Below the pieces are notes generated by a model that saw only the letters and a list, made by a program, of their open reading frames with translations, was not told where the DNA came from and ran no database searches. Shown in pieces: positions 23,198 to 32,441 of a stretch of 64,000 nt of DNA. The first letter of the stretch is position 1, and every line of letters starts with the position of its first letter. The DNA lies in NCBI RefSeq assembly GCF_015100155.1, contig NZ_JACKZA010000002.1, positions 124,001 through 188,000 on the forward strand, in the 5' to 3' direction. The translations under genes and the position numbers were made by a program. Source of the stretch: Acidithiobacillus sp. HP-2. GTDB lineage: Bacteria; Pseudomonadota; Gammaproteobacteria; Acidithiobacillales; Acidithiobacillaceae.

Positions 23198-24162
23198 AGT
23201 TGTCCTGTGACTTTCAGCCACCCTGGTGGTCCCGGGGTGGGCATCAACAAACCATCTGGGCGCCCTTTTTCGCCCGCTCCGGCAAGGTTCCCCTGCGTCG
23301 TGAAATCTGGACCACACCCGATCAAGATCAAGTAGCCGTCGACTGGATAGACGCCCCTCCCCAAGCACCTGTGGTCATTTTGTTTCATGGCCTGGGTAGC
23401 AGCTCACGGGGGCATTATGCACTGGCACTGGCAAGTGCCCTGCGCCACAGGGGATGGGGCGGCTGTTTCATCAATTTTCGCGGCTGCGGTGGCATCGACA
23501 ATCGCCTGCCCCGCAGTTATCACGCTGGCGACAGCGCCGAAATTGCCTGGATGCTGGAAAAGGTTGCGCAGATACTGCCCGACAATAAGCGTTATGCAGT
23601 GGGTGTTTCCCTGGGCGGCAATGCCCTTCTGAAATATCTTGGTGAACAGGGGGGCAACGCCAACGCGGTTCTCAGCAAAGCCGCTGGCGTCTGTGCCCCT
23701 ATTGATCTGGTAGCGACTGCTGAATTTCTGCAGAAAGGCAACATCCGTTTTTACAATCGTTACTTTCTGACAAACATGAAACAGAGCGTACGCCGCTTGC
23801 AGCGACGCTATCCGGAACTGGCAGATTGGTCACAGGTTTTTTCCGCCAAAAACCTGTATGATTTCGACGAATATTTTACGGCACCGGTACACGGTTTCGC
23901 AGGCGCGCGCAGTTTTTGGGAAGCAGGATCATCCGCTCCCCTGCTTCGTCATATTACCGTGCCTACCCTGCTGCTAAACAGCGCGGATGACCCGATTGTA
24001 CCCATAGCCAGCGTTCGTAAGGCCCTGTTGAGTCCGGCGATAACGCCCTGCGAAACCCCACATGGTGGGCATGTAGGCTTCATGTCCGGGCCTTTTCCCG
24101 GACGTCTGGACTGGTTACCGCACACATTGCTGGATTATTTTGACGGGAGGAACAACGCATGA
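23194..24162 (+). CDS. yheT: YheT-family alpha/beta hydrolase
   Basis: This is a hydrolase of the YheT/ABHD1-3 group. It begins with the family's GGHQQTIWAPFF, has the oxyanion strand VVILFHGLGSSSRGHY, the nucleophile elbow VGVSLGGNALLKYLGE (Ser in GVSLGG near residue 148), the acid in LLNSADDPIVP and the catalytic His in PHGGHVGFM. The 322 residues fit the family. The frame starts with TTG at 23194; no ATG is near, so the exact start is uncertain by a few codons. The stop overlaps the next gene by 4 bp. The natural substrate of the family is not known. Confidence 0.88.
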   Translation: MKLSCDFQPPWWSRGGHQQTIWAPFFARSGKVPLRREIWTTPDQDQVAVDWIDAPPQAPVVILFHGLGSSSRGHYALALASALRHRGWGGCFINFRGCGGIDNRLPRSYHAGDSAEIAWMLEKVAQILPDNKRYAVGVSLGGNALLKYLGEQGGNANAVLSKAAGVCAPIDLVATAEFLQKGNIRFYNRYFLTNMKQSVRRLQRRYPELADWSQVFSAKNLYDFDEYFTAPVHGFAGARSFWEAGSSAPLLRHITVPTLLLNSADDPIVPIASVRKALLSPAITPCETPHGGHVGFMSGPFPGRLDWLPHTLLDYFDGRNNA

Positions 24163-24530
24163 GCGATCATCTGCAACCACGCCTGCGGGTTTTACTGGCA
24201 GAAGCCATTGCCATTGGCCCCGGCAAAGCCGAGTTGCTTCGCCATATCCGCGAAACCGGTTCCATTTCCGCTGCGGCCCGCTGTATGCACATGAGTTACC
24301 GACGCGCCTGGTTATTGGTAGACACCATGAATCACAGTTTTCTGGCACCCGTGGTCAGCACCGCTACCGGCGGCAGTCATGGCGGCGGTGCACATCTGAC
24401 GGAAATGGGTGAAGAAGTACTGCGCCGCTATGAAGCCATGGAAGAAAAAGCCAATGCCACGCTAGCCCCGGACATTGCCGAATTCCGCAAACTCATGCAA
24501 CTCCAGCCCCGGGAGCAGCCAAAATCGTGA
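24159..24530 (+). CDS. ModE-like winged-helix regulator, DNA-binding domain only
   Basis: The 123 residues correspond to the N-terminal LysR-like winged helix of ModE: LLRHIRETGSISAAARCMHM is the helix-turn-helix and SYRRAWLLVDTMN the recognition part. The glycine/histidine-rich wing (TGGSHGGGAHLT) follows, then a helix for dimerisation. The C-terminal molybdate-binding (MOP) domains of full ModE are absent, so it probably does not sense molybdate by that route. It sits between yheT and ilvA with 4-bp overlaps at both ends, which makes it part of that operon. Its target genes cannot be read from the sequence. Confidence 0.82.
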   Translation: MSDHLQPRLRVLLAEAIAIGPGKAELLRHIRETGSISAAARCMHMSYRRAWLLVDTMNHSFLAPVVSTATGGSHGGGAHLTEMGEEVLRRYEAMEEKANATLAPDIAEFRKLMQLQPREQPKS

Positions 24531-26053
24531 AAAACCTGCTTCGGGAAGTACTCTGCAGCCGGGTTTATGATGTCGCCCGGGAAACCCCGCTGGAGGCCGC
24601 ACCCAAGCTGAGTGCACGCCTGCAGCGCGAGGTTCTGTTCAAGCGCGAAGACCTGCAACCGGTTTTCAGCTTCAAACTACGCGGTGCCTACAACAAAATC
24701 GCCCAACTTTCCGCCGCCGAAAAAGCTGCCGGCGTCATCACCGCCAGCGCGGGCAACCATGCCCAGGGCGTCGCCTACTCCGCCCAGAAACTGGGCATTC
24801 GTGCCATCATCGTCATGCCTTCCACCACTCCCGAAATCAAGGTCAATGCGGTGCGGGCACGGGGCGCCGAAGTGATTCTGCACGGCGATAACTTTTCGGA
24901 CGCCCAGACCCACTGTTTCCAACTGGTACAGCAATCAGGCATGGTATTTATCCCCCCCTTTGATGATCCTCTGGTCATCGCCGGGCAGGGAACCGTGGGG
25001 GCAGAAATATTGCGGCAGCGGGGCGCCGGTCTGGAGGCGATTTTTGTGCCCGTCGGTGGTGGTGGGCTGATCGCCGGAGTAGCCGCGTACCTCAAGTCCA
25101 TTGTCCCGGAAATTCGCGTCATTGGCGTCGAGCCTTTTGAAGCCGATGCCATGTATCAGTCCCTGCAGGCCGGGAAACGGGTCGTGCTGCCCCAGGTGGG
25201 CATTTTCGCCGACGGTGTGGCCGTCAAACAGGTCGGTGAACACACCTTCGCCCTCTGCCAGCAATATGTGGATGAGGTCATCCGGGTCAGTAATGATGAA
25301 ATCTGCGCCGCCATCAAGGATGTATTTGATGAAACCCGCTCCATCATGGAACCCGCTGGCGCTCTTGCCCTCGCCGGGCTGAAACGCAAGGCAGCTGAAG
25401 ACCCTGGACGGGGCGGGGCCTGGGTCGCACTGCTCTCTGGCGCCAACATGAATTTTGACCGGCTGGGCTTCATTGCCGAGCGCGCCGAACTGGGCGAAGC
25501 CCGGGAAGCCCTGTTTGCCGTCACCATTCCGGAAACGCCCGGTGCCTTCCGGGATTTTTGTACAGCAATTGGCCAGCGCGTCGTCACCGAATTCAACTAT
25601 CGCCTGCACCGCCGGGATTGCGCCCATATTTTTGTCGGCGTCGCCATTCGTAATCGGGAAGACGCCGCCGCCCTCCTCCGGCAATTACAGGAAAACGGGC
25701 ACCAGGCACTGGACCTCAGTGAGGACGAAATGGCCAAGCTGCACATCCGCCACATGGTCGGCGGTCATGCCAGCGAAGCACAAAACGAACGCATCTACCG
25801 CTTTGAGTTCCCGGAAAGGCCGGGGGCGCTCATGGAATTTCTGGAAAAGCTGGGCGGCCAGTGGAACATCAGCCTGTTTCATTACCGCAATAACGGCGTT
25901 GACCTGGGGCGCGTCCTGGCCGGTTTTGAAGTCCCTGATACGGATCTGCAGCGTTTTGAAGCAATGCTCAGCAAGGTAGGCTATCCGCATTTTTCCGAAA
26001 GCAGCAATCCCGCCTACCGCTTTTTTCTGGACCAGGGTGACGCCCCGGTCTAA
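24527..26053 (+). CDS. ilvA: Threonine ammonia-lyase, biosynthetic
   Basis: This PLP enzyme deaminates threonine to 2-oxobutyrate, the first step to isoleucine. The PLP lysine is in VFSFKLRGAYNKI near residue 48, the phosphate-binding glycine loop is VGGGGLIAG near 180, and SAGNHAQGVAYSA is typical. The C-terminal 170 residues contain two ACT-like regulatory domains (AVTIPETPGAFRDF and RFEFPERPGALMEF), so feedback control by isoleucine is expected. At 508 residues it is full length. The start is a GTG overlapping the previous stop. The final codon overlaps the convergent globin gene. Confidence 0.96.
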   Translation: MKNLLREVLCSRVYDVARETPLEAAPKLSARLQREVLFKREDLQPVFSFKLRGAYNKIAQLSAAEKAAGVITASAGNHAQGVAYSAQKLGIRAIIVMPSTTPEIKVNAVRARGAEVILHGDNFSDAQTHCFQLVQQSGMVFIPPFDDPLVIAGQGTVGAEILRQRGAGLEAIFVPVGGGGLIAGVAAYLKSIVPEIRVIGVEPFEADAMYQSLQAGKRVVLPQVGIFADGVAVKQVGEHTFALCQQYVDEVIRVSNDEICAAIKDVFDETRSIMEPAGALALAGLKRKAAEDPGRGGAWVALLSGANMNFDRLGFIAERAELGEAREALFAVTIPETPGAFRDFCTAIGQRVVTEFNYRLHRRDCAHIFVGVAIRNREDAAALLRQLQENGHQALDLSEDEMAKLHIRHMVGGHASEAQNERIYRFEFPERPGALMEFLEKLGGQWNISLFHYRNNGVDLGRVLAGFEVPDTDLQRFEAMLSKVGYPHFSESSNPAYRFFLDQGDAPV

Positions 26054-26454
26054 TTCTCGCGGGGCGCAAACATCAAACGTAGGGATTCGCCAATGCCCGC
26101 AGCCATGCCGTGCCAGCGTTTGGCCAAATCCGCGTCCATGTGATCCAGCATGGTCTCGTGAAACAAGGCCAGCCAGTCATCCACCAAAGGATTGGTGACC
26201 CCCACCGGGGCGTGTTTGTCCCCCAGCGCATAGCGGTAGTCCTTGTAAGGCAGTCCACCCGAAACCGTCCACCAGTAATGCACCAGACGATCCTTGTGCA
26301 AGTCCCAATCCTGAACAATGGAAAAAGGCCCAGCCAGAGTCGGATGCACCTGAATACGGTTGTAAAAGTCATCGACCACCGCGCGAATCACCGGCAGGGA
26401 TATTTTGTCACAGAGCGGCTCAAGCCGCCGCTTGGGGGGATTACTGGTTTCCAT
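26050..26454 (-). CDS. Group III truncated hemoglobin
   Basis: This is a small globin of the 2-on-2 type. The motifs CDKISLPVIRAVVDDFYNRI, HPTLAGPFS, and RLVHYWWTVSGG (with conserved Trp-Trp) are those of group III truncated hemoglobins, and VDDWLALFHETM fits helix G/H. From the ATG at 26454 it has 134 residues, the usual size; the frame extends to a TTG at 26481 that lacks a ribosome site. Functions proposed for the group include handling of NO, oxygen or peroxide, and none can be chosen here. It converges on ilvA with a 4-bp overlap of the stops. Confidence 0.85.
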   Translation of the reverse strand: METSNPPKRRLEPLCDKISLPVIRAVVDDFYNRIQVHPTLAGPFSIVQDWDLHKDRLVHYWWTVSGGLPYKDYRYALGDKHAPVGVTNPLVDDWLALFHETMLDHMDADLAKRWHGMAAGIGESLRLMFAPREN

Positions 26455-26480
26455 TGGATTTATCCGAAATGCCTTGACCA

Positions 26481-26515
26481 AAGGATCTTAGCAGAATTTT
26501 TCATGAGAAGCAGAA
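26481..26515. repeat. 35-bp dispersed repeat, copy 1
   Basis: The stretch beginning AAGGATCTTAGCAG and ending GAAGCAGAA is found again at 34474-34508 with one mismatch (A/G). It lies just upstream of the globin start here and beside a duplicated ligase-gene fragment in the second place. No open frame or palindrome explains it. It may be the end of a lost mobile element or a recombination footprint. Confidence 0.7.
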
Positions 26516-26630
26516 CGCGTTGCACCCAAGCCCATCCAGATCAGGCAAGTTGCAGAAGGTTAGATCAATCAGCATTGCCTAACATGGAAATTCACTACAT
26601 AATAAAATTAATTAATAAATTCAATAAGTA

Positions 26631-26662
26631 ATGGTTATTTTTTATTACCAGAATATAACCAT
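26631..26662. promoter_or_regulatory. Inverted repeat before the PAP2/export operon
   Basis: ATGGTTAT at 26631-26638 is matched by ATAACCAT at 26655-26662, an 8-bp perfect inverted repeat with a 16-bp T-rich spacer. It lies in an AT-rich stretch 24 bp before the first start codon of the polysaccharide locus. It could be an operator for that locus or a chance hairpin in AT-rich DNA. Apart from this palindrome and the 35-bp repeat, the 26455-26685 region shows no gene. Confidence 0.3.
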
Positions 26663-26685
26663 GTGTTACTAAGGAATAAACACTT

Positions 26686-27713
26686 ATGCGCCGTAAAATA
26701 TGTTTATGCCTCTGCACTGTTTTGACTTCGCTGGCGGGAGCAGGCACAGCCTCTGCGGAAAGTCTTGCCTGGATGGCCACTTATCCTTATGGGCAGGCCC
26801 CAACCCAAAGCTTATTGCAGCAGGCCTCGCTCCGGCGTCCTATGAGCAGGCAACGGCGACCCTGCCCAGTCGCACTTCCAGCCAATCTGCCATTACCAAA
26901 AGCCATAGCATAGCGCCGCAGTCATCATCCGTGCCTCCCTGGTGGAATCAGCCTCTGGAACAGGAACTGCAATCTTCGCCGCACGCGCTGCTGCCTTCTC
27001 CAGAAAATGGTTCTTCCCCTTCCGCCAAAAAGCCCTGGCCCTGGTATGACACACCACTCGGCGTACTGGGCATTGGCGTTGTGGCAACCGGCGTTACATT
27101 TGCGTTTGATCATGGCATCAATCAATACGCAGAAACCCATATCAGCTACAACGTCCGTAAGCATATCGCCCTGAATTTTGCGGATGTCATTACCGACAGC
27201 GCCGCCATATTCGCCGGAACCACCTGGTTTCAAAGCCCCTGGGCCAGCGCCAAGCTGGCGCATACTTCCAGTGTTGCCTTAACCGCAGCCGCAGCCACCA
27301 CCGTAGAAGTTTTTGCGCTGAAATATGCATTTGGCAGAACCAGACCCAGTGGCCCCAATAGCAATTCCATGAGCTTTCATCCCTTCAGCTCACGGTACAC
27401 GCTCTTCGACACCAGTTTTATTTTCCGTGGCGGCACCGGCAACACCGCTTCCTTCCCCTCCGGCCACACCGCCATCGCCTTCGCGCTCATTACGCCCTAC
27501 GCACAAAACTACCATCTTCCCTGGCTGTACAGTCTGCCAGTTCTTGTAGGGATCAGCCGCATTATTGCGGTCAATGGTCACTGGGCCTCAGATGTTGTTG
27601 CCGGTGGCTTTGTCGGCTGGCTGACGGCAGACCTGACCAACAGATTGTTTCCAAACAGTAATTACGGCTTCATGCTGTTTGGCGATGGCGTAGGATTTTA
27701 TGGCAAATTTTAA
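26686..27713 (+). CDS. PAP2-superfamily membrane phosphatase with an apparent frameshift
   Basis: The gene needs two frames. The ATG at 26686, with an AAGGA site, starts a clear signal peptide (CLCTVLTSLAGAGTASAES), but that frame runs into unrelated sequence and stops at 26913. The phosphatase domain is in the frame one base back, open from 26700 to 27713. Its motifs are complete: KYAFGRTRP, then FPSGHTA, then SRIIAVNGHWASDVVAG, the three PAP2 signatures. The crossover lies near 26800-26830 beside a CCCC run, where one base seems to be missing. The family dephosphorylates lipid phosphates such as undecaprenyl diphosphate, which fits the adjoining polysaccharide genes. Either a real null allele, recoding or a sequence error would explain the shift. 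Confidence 0.75.
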
Positions 27714-27725
27714 CGGGAACCACTT

Positions 27726-28811
27726 GTGAAAATACTGAATAAACAATGGGTAAAAGTACCCCTGATGATCGCCATGACCAGCGCCATCCTCTCCGGTTGC
27801 GCCATCATGACCGATGGACCCAACGCCAGTCCTTACCAGCGAGCCCCGCAAAAGCTCCCCTCTGCCGTACTGTCCCAGCACGAAGACCATCTTTCCCGTG
27901 CCGCCATGGAGCGTTTGCTGCACCAAAACATCACCTACCATCTGGGCGCAGGTGATGTGGTATCCGTCTCGGTGTATCTCCATCCCGAACTGTCCATTCC
28001 CGCGCCCATAAGCAGTTCCACAGGGCTGGCAGGGGCCATTGTTACCAATGATGGCAATATCCAGCTTCCCCTGCTGGGCGTCGTGCATGTGGCCGGCATG
28101 ACCACCAAACAGCTGCAGGCCCATCTCAGCCATCTTTATGCCCATTACATCATTGACCCCAAGGTCAGCGTACAGCTGCAGGTTGCGCACAGTATCCGCT
28201 ATTACCTGTTGGGTGAATTCATCAAACCCGGCCTGGTTTATTCCGACCGACCGCTCAACTTGCTGGAGGCCATGGCGTTGGGCGGTTCGATCAACCTGAC
28301 TGATGCCGACTTGCGCAGTGCCTATGTGGTACAAAATGGTCAGAAACTGCCCATCAACTTCCATAAACTGATTCTGGCTGGCGATCTGCAGCAAAATATC
28401 CCTCTGAAAACCGGGGATACCGTCGTCATCCCCAGTATCAGTACCATGCGGGTTTATGTGTTCGGCGCGGTCAACAAACCCGGTCCGGTACCTTTTCCCA
28501 ATGGTCGCCTGAGTCTGTTACAGGCCATTTCTGACGCGGGCATGAATACCAACAGCCTGACTACTGCACGCCTCAGTGAAGTACGCGTCATTCGTTCCGA
28601 AGGCGCCAGCGGACAATTTTATGTCATCAATGCAAGACGCATTCTGGAAGGCAAAGCCGCGCCTTTCTGGCTCAAATCCGGAGATATTGTTTTCGTCCCG
28701 CAAACGGCGGTCAGCAGCTGGAATCAGACCATTCAATTATTGCTGCCCTCGTTACAGGCTGTTGGCGATATCCTGAATCCCTTTGTGTCCATCAAATACT
28801 TGCAGCAATAG
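27726..28811 (+). CDS. Polysaccharide export outer-membrane lipoprotein (Wza-like)
   Basis: This lipoprotein of the polysaccharide export (OPX) family forms the periplasmic and outer-membrane channel for surface polysaccharide. The signal peptide ends in a lipobox (LSGC, near residues 23-26). The poly-export domain follows (YHLGAGDVVSVSVYLHPEL) and then SLBB beta-grasp domains (YLLGEFIKPGLVYS and VYVFGAVNKPGPV). The 361 residues are typical. The start is GTG, and 12 bp separate it from the PAP2 stop. The BY-kinase gene begins 10 bp after it, as is usual for wza-wzc pairs. Confidence 0.9.
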   Translation: MKILNKQWVKVPLMIAMTSAILSGCAIMTDGPNASPYQRAPQKLPSAVLSQHEDHLSRAAMERLLHQNITYHLGAGDVVSVSVYLHPELSIPAPISSSTGLAGAIVTNDGNIQLPLLGVVHVAGMTTKQLQAHLSHLYAHYIIDPKVSVQLQVAHSIRYYLLGEFIKPGLVYSDRPLNLLEAMALGGSINLTDADLRSAYVVQNGQKLPINFHKLILAGDLQQNIPLKTGDTVVIPSISTMRVYVFGAVNKPGPVPFPNGRLSLLQAISDAGMNTNSLTTARLSEVRVIRSEGASGQFYVINARRILEGKAAPFWLKSGDIVFVPQTAVSSWNQTIQLLLPSLQAVGDILNPFVSIKYLQQ

Positions 28812-28821
28812 GAAAATATTT

Positions 28822-31323
28822 GTGACGGATCATACCTCAGCACAGCAACCAGCGCGCAGCAGCGCAAACCTTGAAGCCATGCGGGGCGGAATAATGCCCA
28901 GCCAAGCGACAGAAGGCAGCGACGAAATCGAGCTTGGCCCACTCTTCCAGTCGCTCAGAGCGGGCTGGCGCCTGCCCGTCTATCTGGGTGGTGTCGCCGC
29001 CTTTCTGGCGATTATCTTTGTCCTGTTTGCCCAACCGGTTTTTGAAGCCAGCGGCTCCCTGTATCTGGGAAGTGCAGAAAAAAGCCAATCGGTCTCTTCC
29101 AGCGCACTCAGTGGATTCTCGTTGCTCTCCGGGCTCATGCAAGGCTCCAGCATGGCCACTCAGGTCAACGTTGTGCGCAGTCGGGATTTTGTTGAAGAGG
29201 CGATTCTCGACAGCGGGCTCAATGCTCAGGTATGGCCGGACGGAGCAGCCACAAACCAGCGTTTCTGGAACTGGCTGCTGGGCGGTCGCTCCCTGTCCAT
29301 CTACGCAACGCCCGCCAACGGACTCCATGCCTCGCTGGCTGATGTCACCAGCCCCGCACTGAACAAGCAAAAACTCGACGTTCTTTTTTCTGCAGACGGC
29401 CATTACCAGATACTGAAAGACAAGCAAGTGGTACTGCAGGGTCAGCTTGGGCAAGATGCCATTGGCCCCGGAATCCGTCTGAAACTGCAGGCAATCCGCC
29501 CCCACTACACCCCTCCCGCCCATACCTTATACCATTTACGCATACAGACTCCGCGCGCGGTTTATGATGCCATGACCAAAAGCGGCGCGCTGGGCGTCAA
29601 TCAGTTAGGCGGCGGCTCCGGAAGCAGTGCGGAAACCACCTATATTGTTAACGTGCATTACCAGAATGCCGATCCTTTTGCTGCCCGGCAGTTTGTCCAG
29701 ACACTCATGCAAACCTATCTGGACAAAACCCACGCCTGGGCTACCGGACAGGCCGGTGCCAGCTATGATTATCTCAGCACCCAAATGCACAAAATCCGCA
29801 CTGCGCTTTCGGCAGCCGATGCCAGCCTTGCGCACTATCAGGCACATACGGGTGTCATTGCGGTTTCTGCCGGCGCACAGGCCATGATCAAACAGGAGGC
29901 CGACTACGAAACGCAACGTGCCCAAATAGAGCTGCAACTGCACACCCTGCAGCAATTGCGCCAACAACTCTCTGCACCGCAGGCATCCATCAACCCATAC
30001 ATTCTCAACAGCATTGACAACCCGGTCCTGAATCAGCTGAGCGGACGCCTGGCCGCCGCGCAGACCAAGCTCACTTCGCTGGAAAAAATCTACACCCCGG
30101 CAGCACCGCAAGTCATTCAGGTTCTTGCAGAAATTCAGTCCATCCAGTCCGCCATTCACAACCTCATCGACAATCAGACTCAAACCGCACAGCAGCAATT
30201 ACAGTCTCTGGACGCACTGCTCAGCCAATATCAAACCAAAATGGGCAAATACCCCAAGGCCGAACTGAAAGTGATCTCCCTCACCCGCTCCAGCGAGGTT
30301 TTGGGCAAGTTGTATATGTTCCTGCTGCAGAAACAGGAAGAAGCCGCCATTCACAAGGCCAGCACCATCACCCGCAACCGGATACTGGATACCGCCCTGG
30401 TACACAACCTCCCCGTCTCGCCCAAAGGCAAAAAAACCGTCATCCTGTTCGGGTTACTGGGTGCCTTTTTGGGGATGGCGCTGGTACTGGGAAGATTTCT
30501 TTTACTGACCAGCTTCCGCTCCGATGAAGAAATACAGCATCTTTATCCGTTTCTGCCGGTATACGGTTTTCTGCCCGCCGATCACAATACCTCCAATGCA
30601 TCGAAGCAATTTGAGCTGCCCGATGCGCGTTCGGGCTTTGGTGAGGCAGTGCGTCTGCTGCGGAGTAATGTTTATCTGGCCGCCGGACAAAGCGCCGGAC
30701 AAATCCTGATGATTGCCTCAGCCACGCCCAAGGACGGGAAAAGTACCGTCGCCTATCAACTGGGTGCGACCATCGCCCAGGACGGCAAAAAAGTGCTGGT
30801 TATAGATGCCGACTTACGCAAGCCGCATATCCACGAAATGTTCCGCATCGCCCAGACACCGGGCATTATCGATGTGTTATCCGGTCAGCATTCCTGGCAG
30901 GAAGCCGTACGCCCCATTCAGGCACTCCATATGGACCTGATCACTGCAGGCAATACGCCGCCAAACCCCAGCGAATATCTGGGCAGGCACCGCTTTGCCG
31001 AAATTTTGCAGGAAATGCGCCAGTCCTATGATTACATTCTGCTGGATACCCCGCCGTTTCCCATGGTGGGCGACGCCCTGCTTTTGGGTAGCCAGGCAGA
31101 CCGTATCCTCACGGTTGCCCGCGTACATGCCACGCCGCGCAAAGCCTTCAAAGAGCACCTGCAAGGGCTGATCAACCTCGAAAAGCCCTTAGGCGTCATT
31201 ATCAATGGGGTGCGCGTCAATGCCAGCTATGGTTATGGATACGGATACCACTATGGCGAAACCCGCCCTGAAAAACGCTGGCAGAAAAAACTGCGTAGCT
31301 GGCTCCGGAAGTTATGGGGTTGA
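28822..31323 (+). CDS. Polysaccharide co-polymerase tyrosine autokinase (Wzc-like)
   Basis: This inner-membrane BY-kinase controls chain polymerisation and export. There is an N-terminal Wzz domain with membrane helices near residues 52-72 and 540-560, a long periplasmic coiled coil, and a cytoplasmic kinase with Walker A at about 634-642 (ATPKDGKST), Walker A' VLVIDADLRKP and Walker B ILLDTPPF. The C-terminus ends in a tyrosine cluster YGYGYGYHYG (from about 802), the usual autophosphorylation tail. The GTG at 28822 has AGGAAA 6 nt upstream, so it is preferred to an upstream ATG that overlaps the previous gene. Length is 833 residues. Confidence 0.9.
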   Translation: MTDHTSAQQPARSSANLEAMRGGIMPSQATEGSDEIELGPLFQSLRAGWRLPVYLGGVAAFLAIIFVLFAQPVFEASGSLYLGSAEKSQSVSSSALSGFSLLSGLMQGSSMATQVNVVRSRDFVEEAILDSGLNAQVWPDGAATNQRFWNWLLGGRSLSIYATPANGLHASLADVTSPALNKQKLDVLFSADGHYQILKDKQVVLQGQLGQDAIGPGIRLKLQAIRPHYTPPAHTLYHLRIQTPRAVYDAMTKSGALGVNQLGGGSGSSAETTYIVNVHYQNADPFAARQFVQTLMQTYLDKTHAWATGQAGASYDYLSTQMHKIRTALSAADASLAHYQAHTGVIAVSAGAQAMIKQEADYETQRAQIELQLHTLQQLRQQLSAPQASINPYILNSIDNPVLNQLSGRLAAAQTKLTSLEKIYTPAAPQVIQVLAEIQSIQSAIHNLIDNQTQTAQQQLQSLDALLSQYQTKMGKYPKAELKVISLTRSSEVLGKLYMFLLQKQEEAAIHKASTITRNRILDTALVHNLPVSPKGKKTVILFGLLGAFLGMALVLGRFLLLTSFRSDEEIQHLYPFLPVYGFLPADHNTSNASKQFELPDARSGFGEAVRLLRSNVYLAAGQSAGQILMIASATPKDGKSTVAYQLGATIAQDGKKVLVIDADLRKPHIHEMFRIAQTPGIIDVLSGQHSWQEAVRPIQALHMDLITAGNTPPNPSEYLGRHRFAEILQEMRQSYDYILLDTPPFPMVGDALLLGSQADRILTVARVHATPRKAFKEHLQGLINLEKPLGVIINGVRVNASYGYGYGYHYGETRPEKRWQKKLRSWLRKLWG

Positions 31324-32090
31324 ATATGTCATATCTCTGGTCGGGGCGCTTTGCGCGGCAAAGCCCGGAAACCGCGCCGAAGACTGCTCCTCGCTGGGAC
31401 TTTCATTGCCACCTTCTGCCCGGTGTGGACGATGGACTCCGTACGCTGGAAGAAACCCGTCAAGCCATCTCCGGCCTGCAACAGTTGGGCTATGGCGGCG
31501 CGGTGCTGACACCGCATATTTACCCCGGTGCCTACGACAACCACCCCCAAGGATTGCGCAACGCCTTTGCAGAACTCCAGCAACAGTTATCAGGAGATTT
31601 TATCCTGCATCTGGCCGCCGAGTATTTTGCCGATGAAAGCATGCTGACAGCCATTACGGAGCAGAATCTGCTTTATTTACCACTGGGAGAACAGAAAGTG
31701 GTTCTGGTGGAATTCCCGGTCCTCATGCCCAGTCCTGCTGGCACGGACATACTCATCGAATTACATCGCGCCGGTTATCAGTCAGTCCTGGCGCATGTTG
31801 AACGATACCGTTACGTCCAGCAGCAACCCGCTGCCTGGCTTGAAAAAATCAAGAATACGGGCGCATGGTTGCAATGCGACATCGGCAGCCTGGTCGGTCA
31901 ATATGGACCCCATCCACAAACCCTGGCCCGTCACCTGCTGGCACAAAACCTGCCCACACTCTGGGGCACCGACCTGCACCGGGTGGAACAACTGGAACGC
32001 TATATGCGCCCCGGTCTGAGCACGCTCACCAAACGCGGTGTACCCGTCAATTTGGCGCTTGCCCCATTGAGCGCAGCAAACAGCCATTAG
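31314..32090 (+). CDS. PHP-type tyrosine-protein phosphatase (CpsB/YwqE-like)
   Basis: This metal-dependent phosphatase of the PHP superfamily dephosphorylates BY-kinases. The opening WDFHCHLLPGVDDGLRTLEE and the VLTPHIYPGAYDNHP motif carry the metal ligands, and later HVERYRYVQ and WGTDLHR complete the site. The gene starts within the last codons of the kinase gene, so the two are coupled. PHP-type phosphatases are best known from Gram-positive capsule loci; many proteobacteria use the unrelated low-molecular-weight Wzb instead. Start alternatives at 31320 and 31326 are possible. It is the last gene before the toxin-antitoxin island. Confidence 0.85.
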   Translation: MGLNMSYLWSGRFARQSPETAPKTAPRWDFHCHLLPGVDDGLRTLEETRQAISGLQQLGYGGAVLTPHIYPGAYDNHPQGLRNAFAELQQQLSGDFILHLAAEYFADESMLTAITEQNLLYLPLGEQKVVLVEFPVLMPSPAGTDILIELHRAGYQSVLAHVERYRYVQQQPAAWLEKIKNTGAWLQCDIGSLVGQYGPHPQTLARHLLAQNLPTLWGTDLHRVEQLERYMRPGLSTLTKRGVPVNLALAPLSAANSH

Positions 32091-32183
32091 AACCGGCCAG
32101 GGTCGTAGGACATGAAACGCTTGCAGTTTGATATCATCGCCATACAATGGGTGCATTGATACTTACCTATGGAAACATACCCA

Positions 32184-32441
32184 ATGGCAAACGTGAATGT
32201 AAGAAACCTGCCCGATGAAGTGCATCGGGCCATCCGAATCCAGGCCGCCCAACATGGCCGCAGCACCGAAGCCGAAATTCGTGACATCCTGGAGCGTGCC
32301 ATGAAACCCGAAGGCCGTGTGAAACTTGGCTCATATCTGGCTGCCCTCGCCCGCGAATCGGGTGGACTGACGGACGAAGAACACGCCTTGTTTGACCGTT
32401 CGCGCATTAAGTCTCCCGCCCGTACAGCGAGCTTCGATTGA
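32184..32441 (+). CDS. FitA-like ribbon-helix-helix antitoxin
   Basis: The antitoxin starts MANVNVRNLPDEVHRAIRIQ, an Arc/MetJ-type DNA-binding strand and helix, followed by AEIRDILERAMKP, the second helix, and a flexible tail that would bind the toxin. It pairs with the PIN-domain gene that starts within its last codons (4-bp overlap). The frame opens at 32169, but the ATG at 32184 has a GGAA site and gives the usual FitA N-terminus. About 80 bp precede it. By homology it represses its own operon. Confidence 0.88.
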   Translation: MANVNVRNLPDEVHRAIRIQAAQHGRSTEAEIRDILERAMKPEGRVKLGSYLAALARESGGLTDEEHALFDRSRIKSPARTASFD

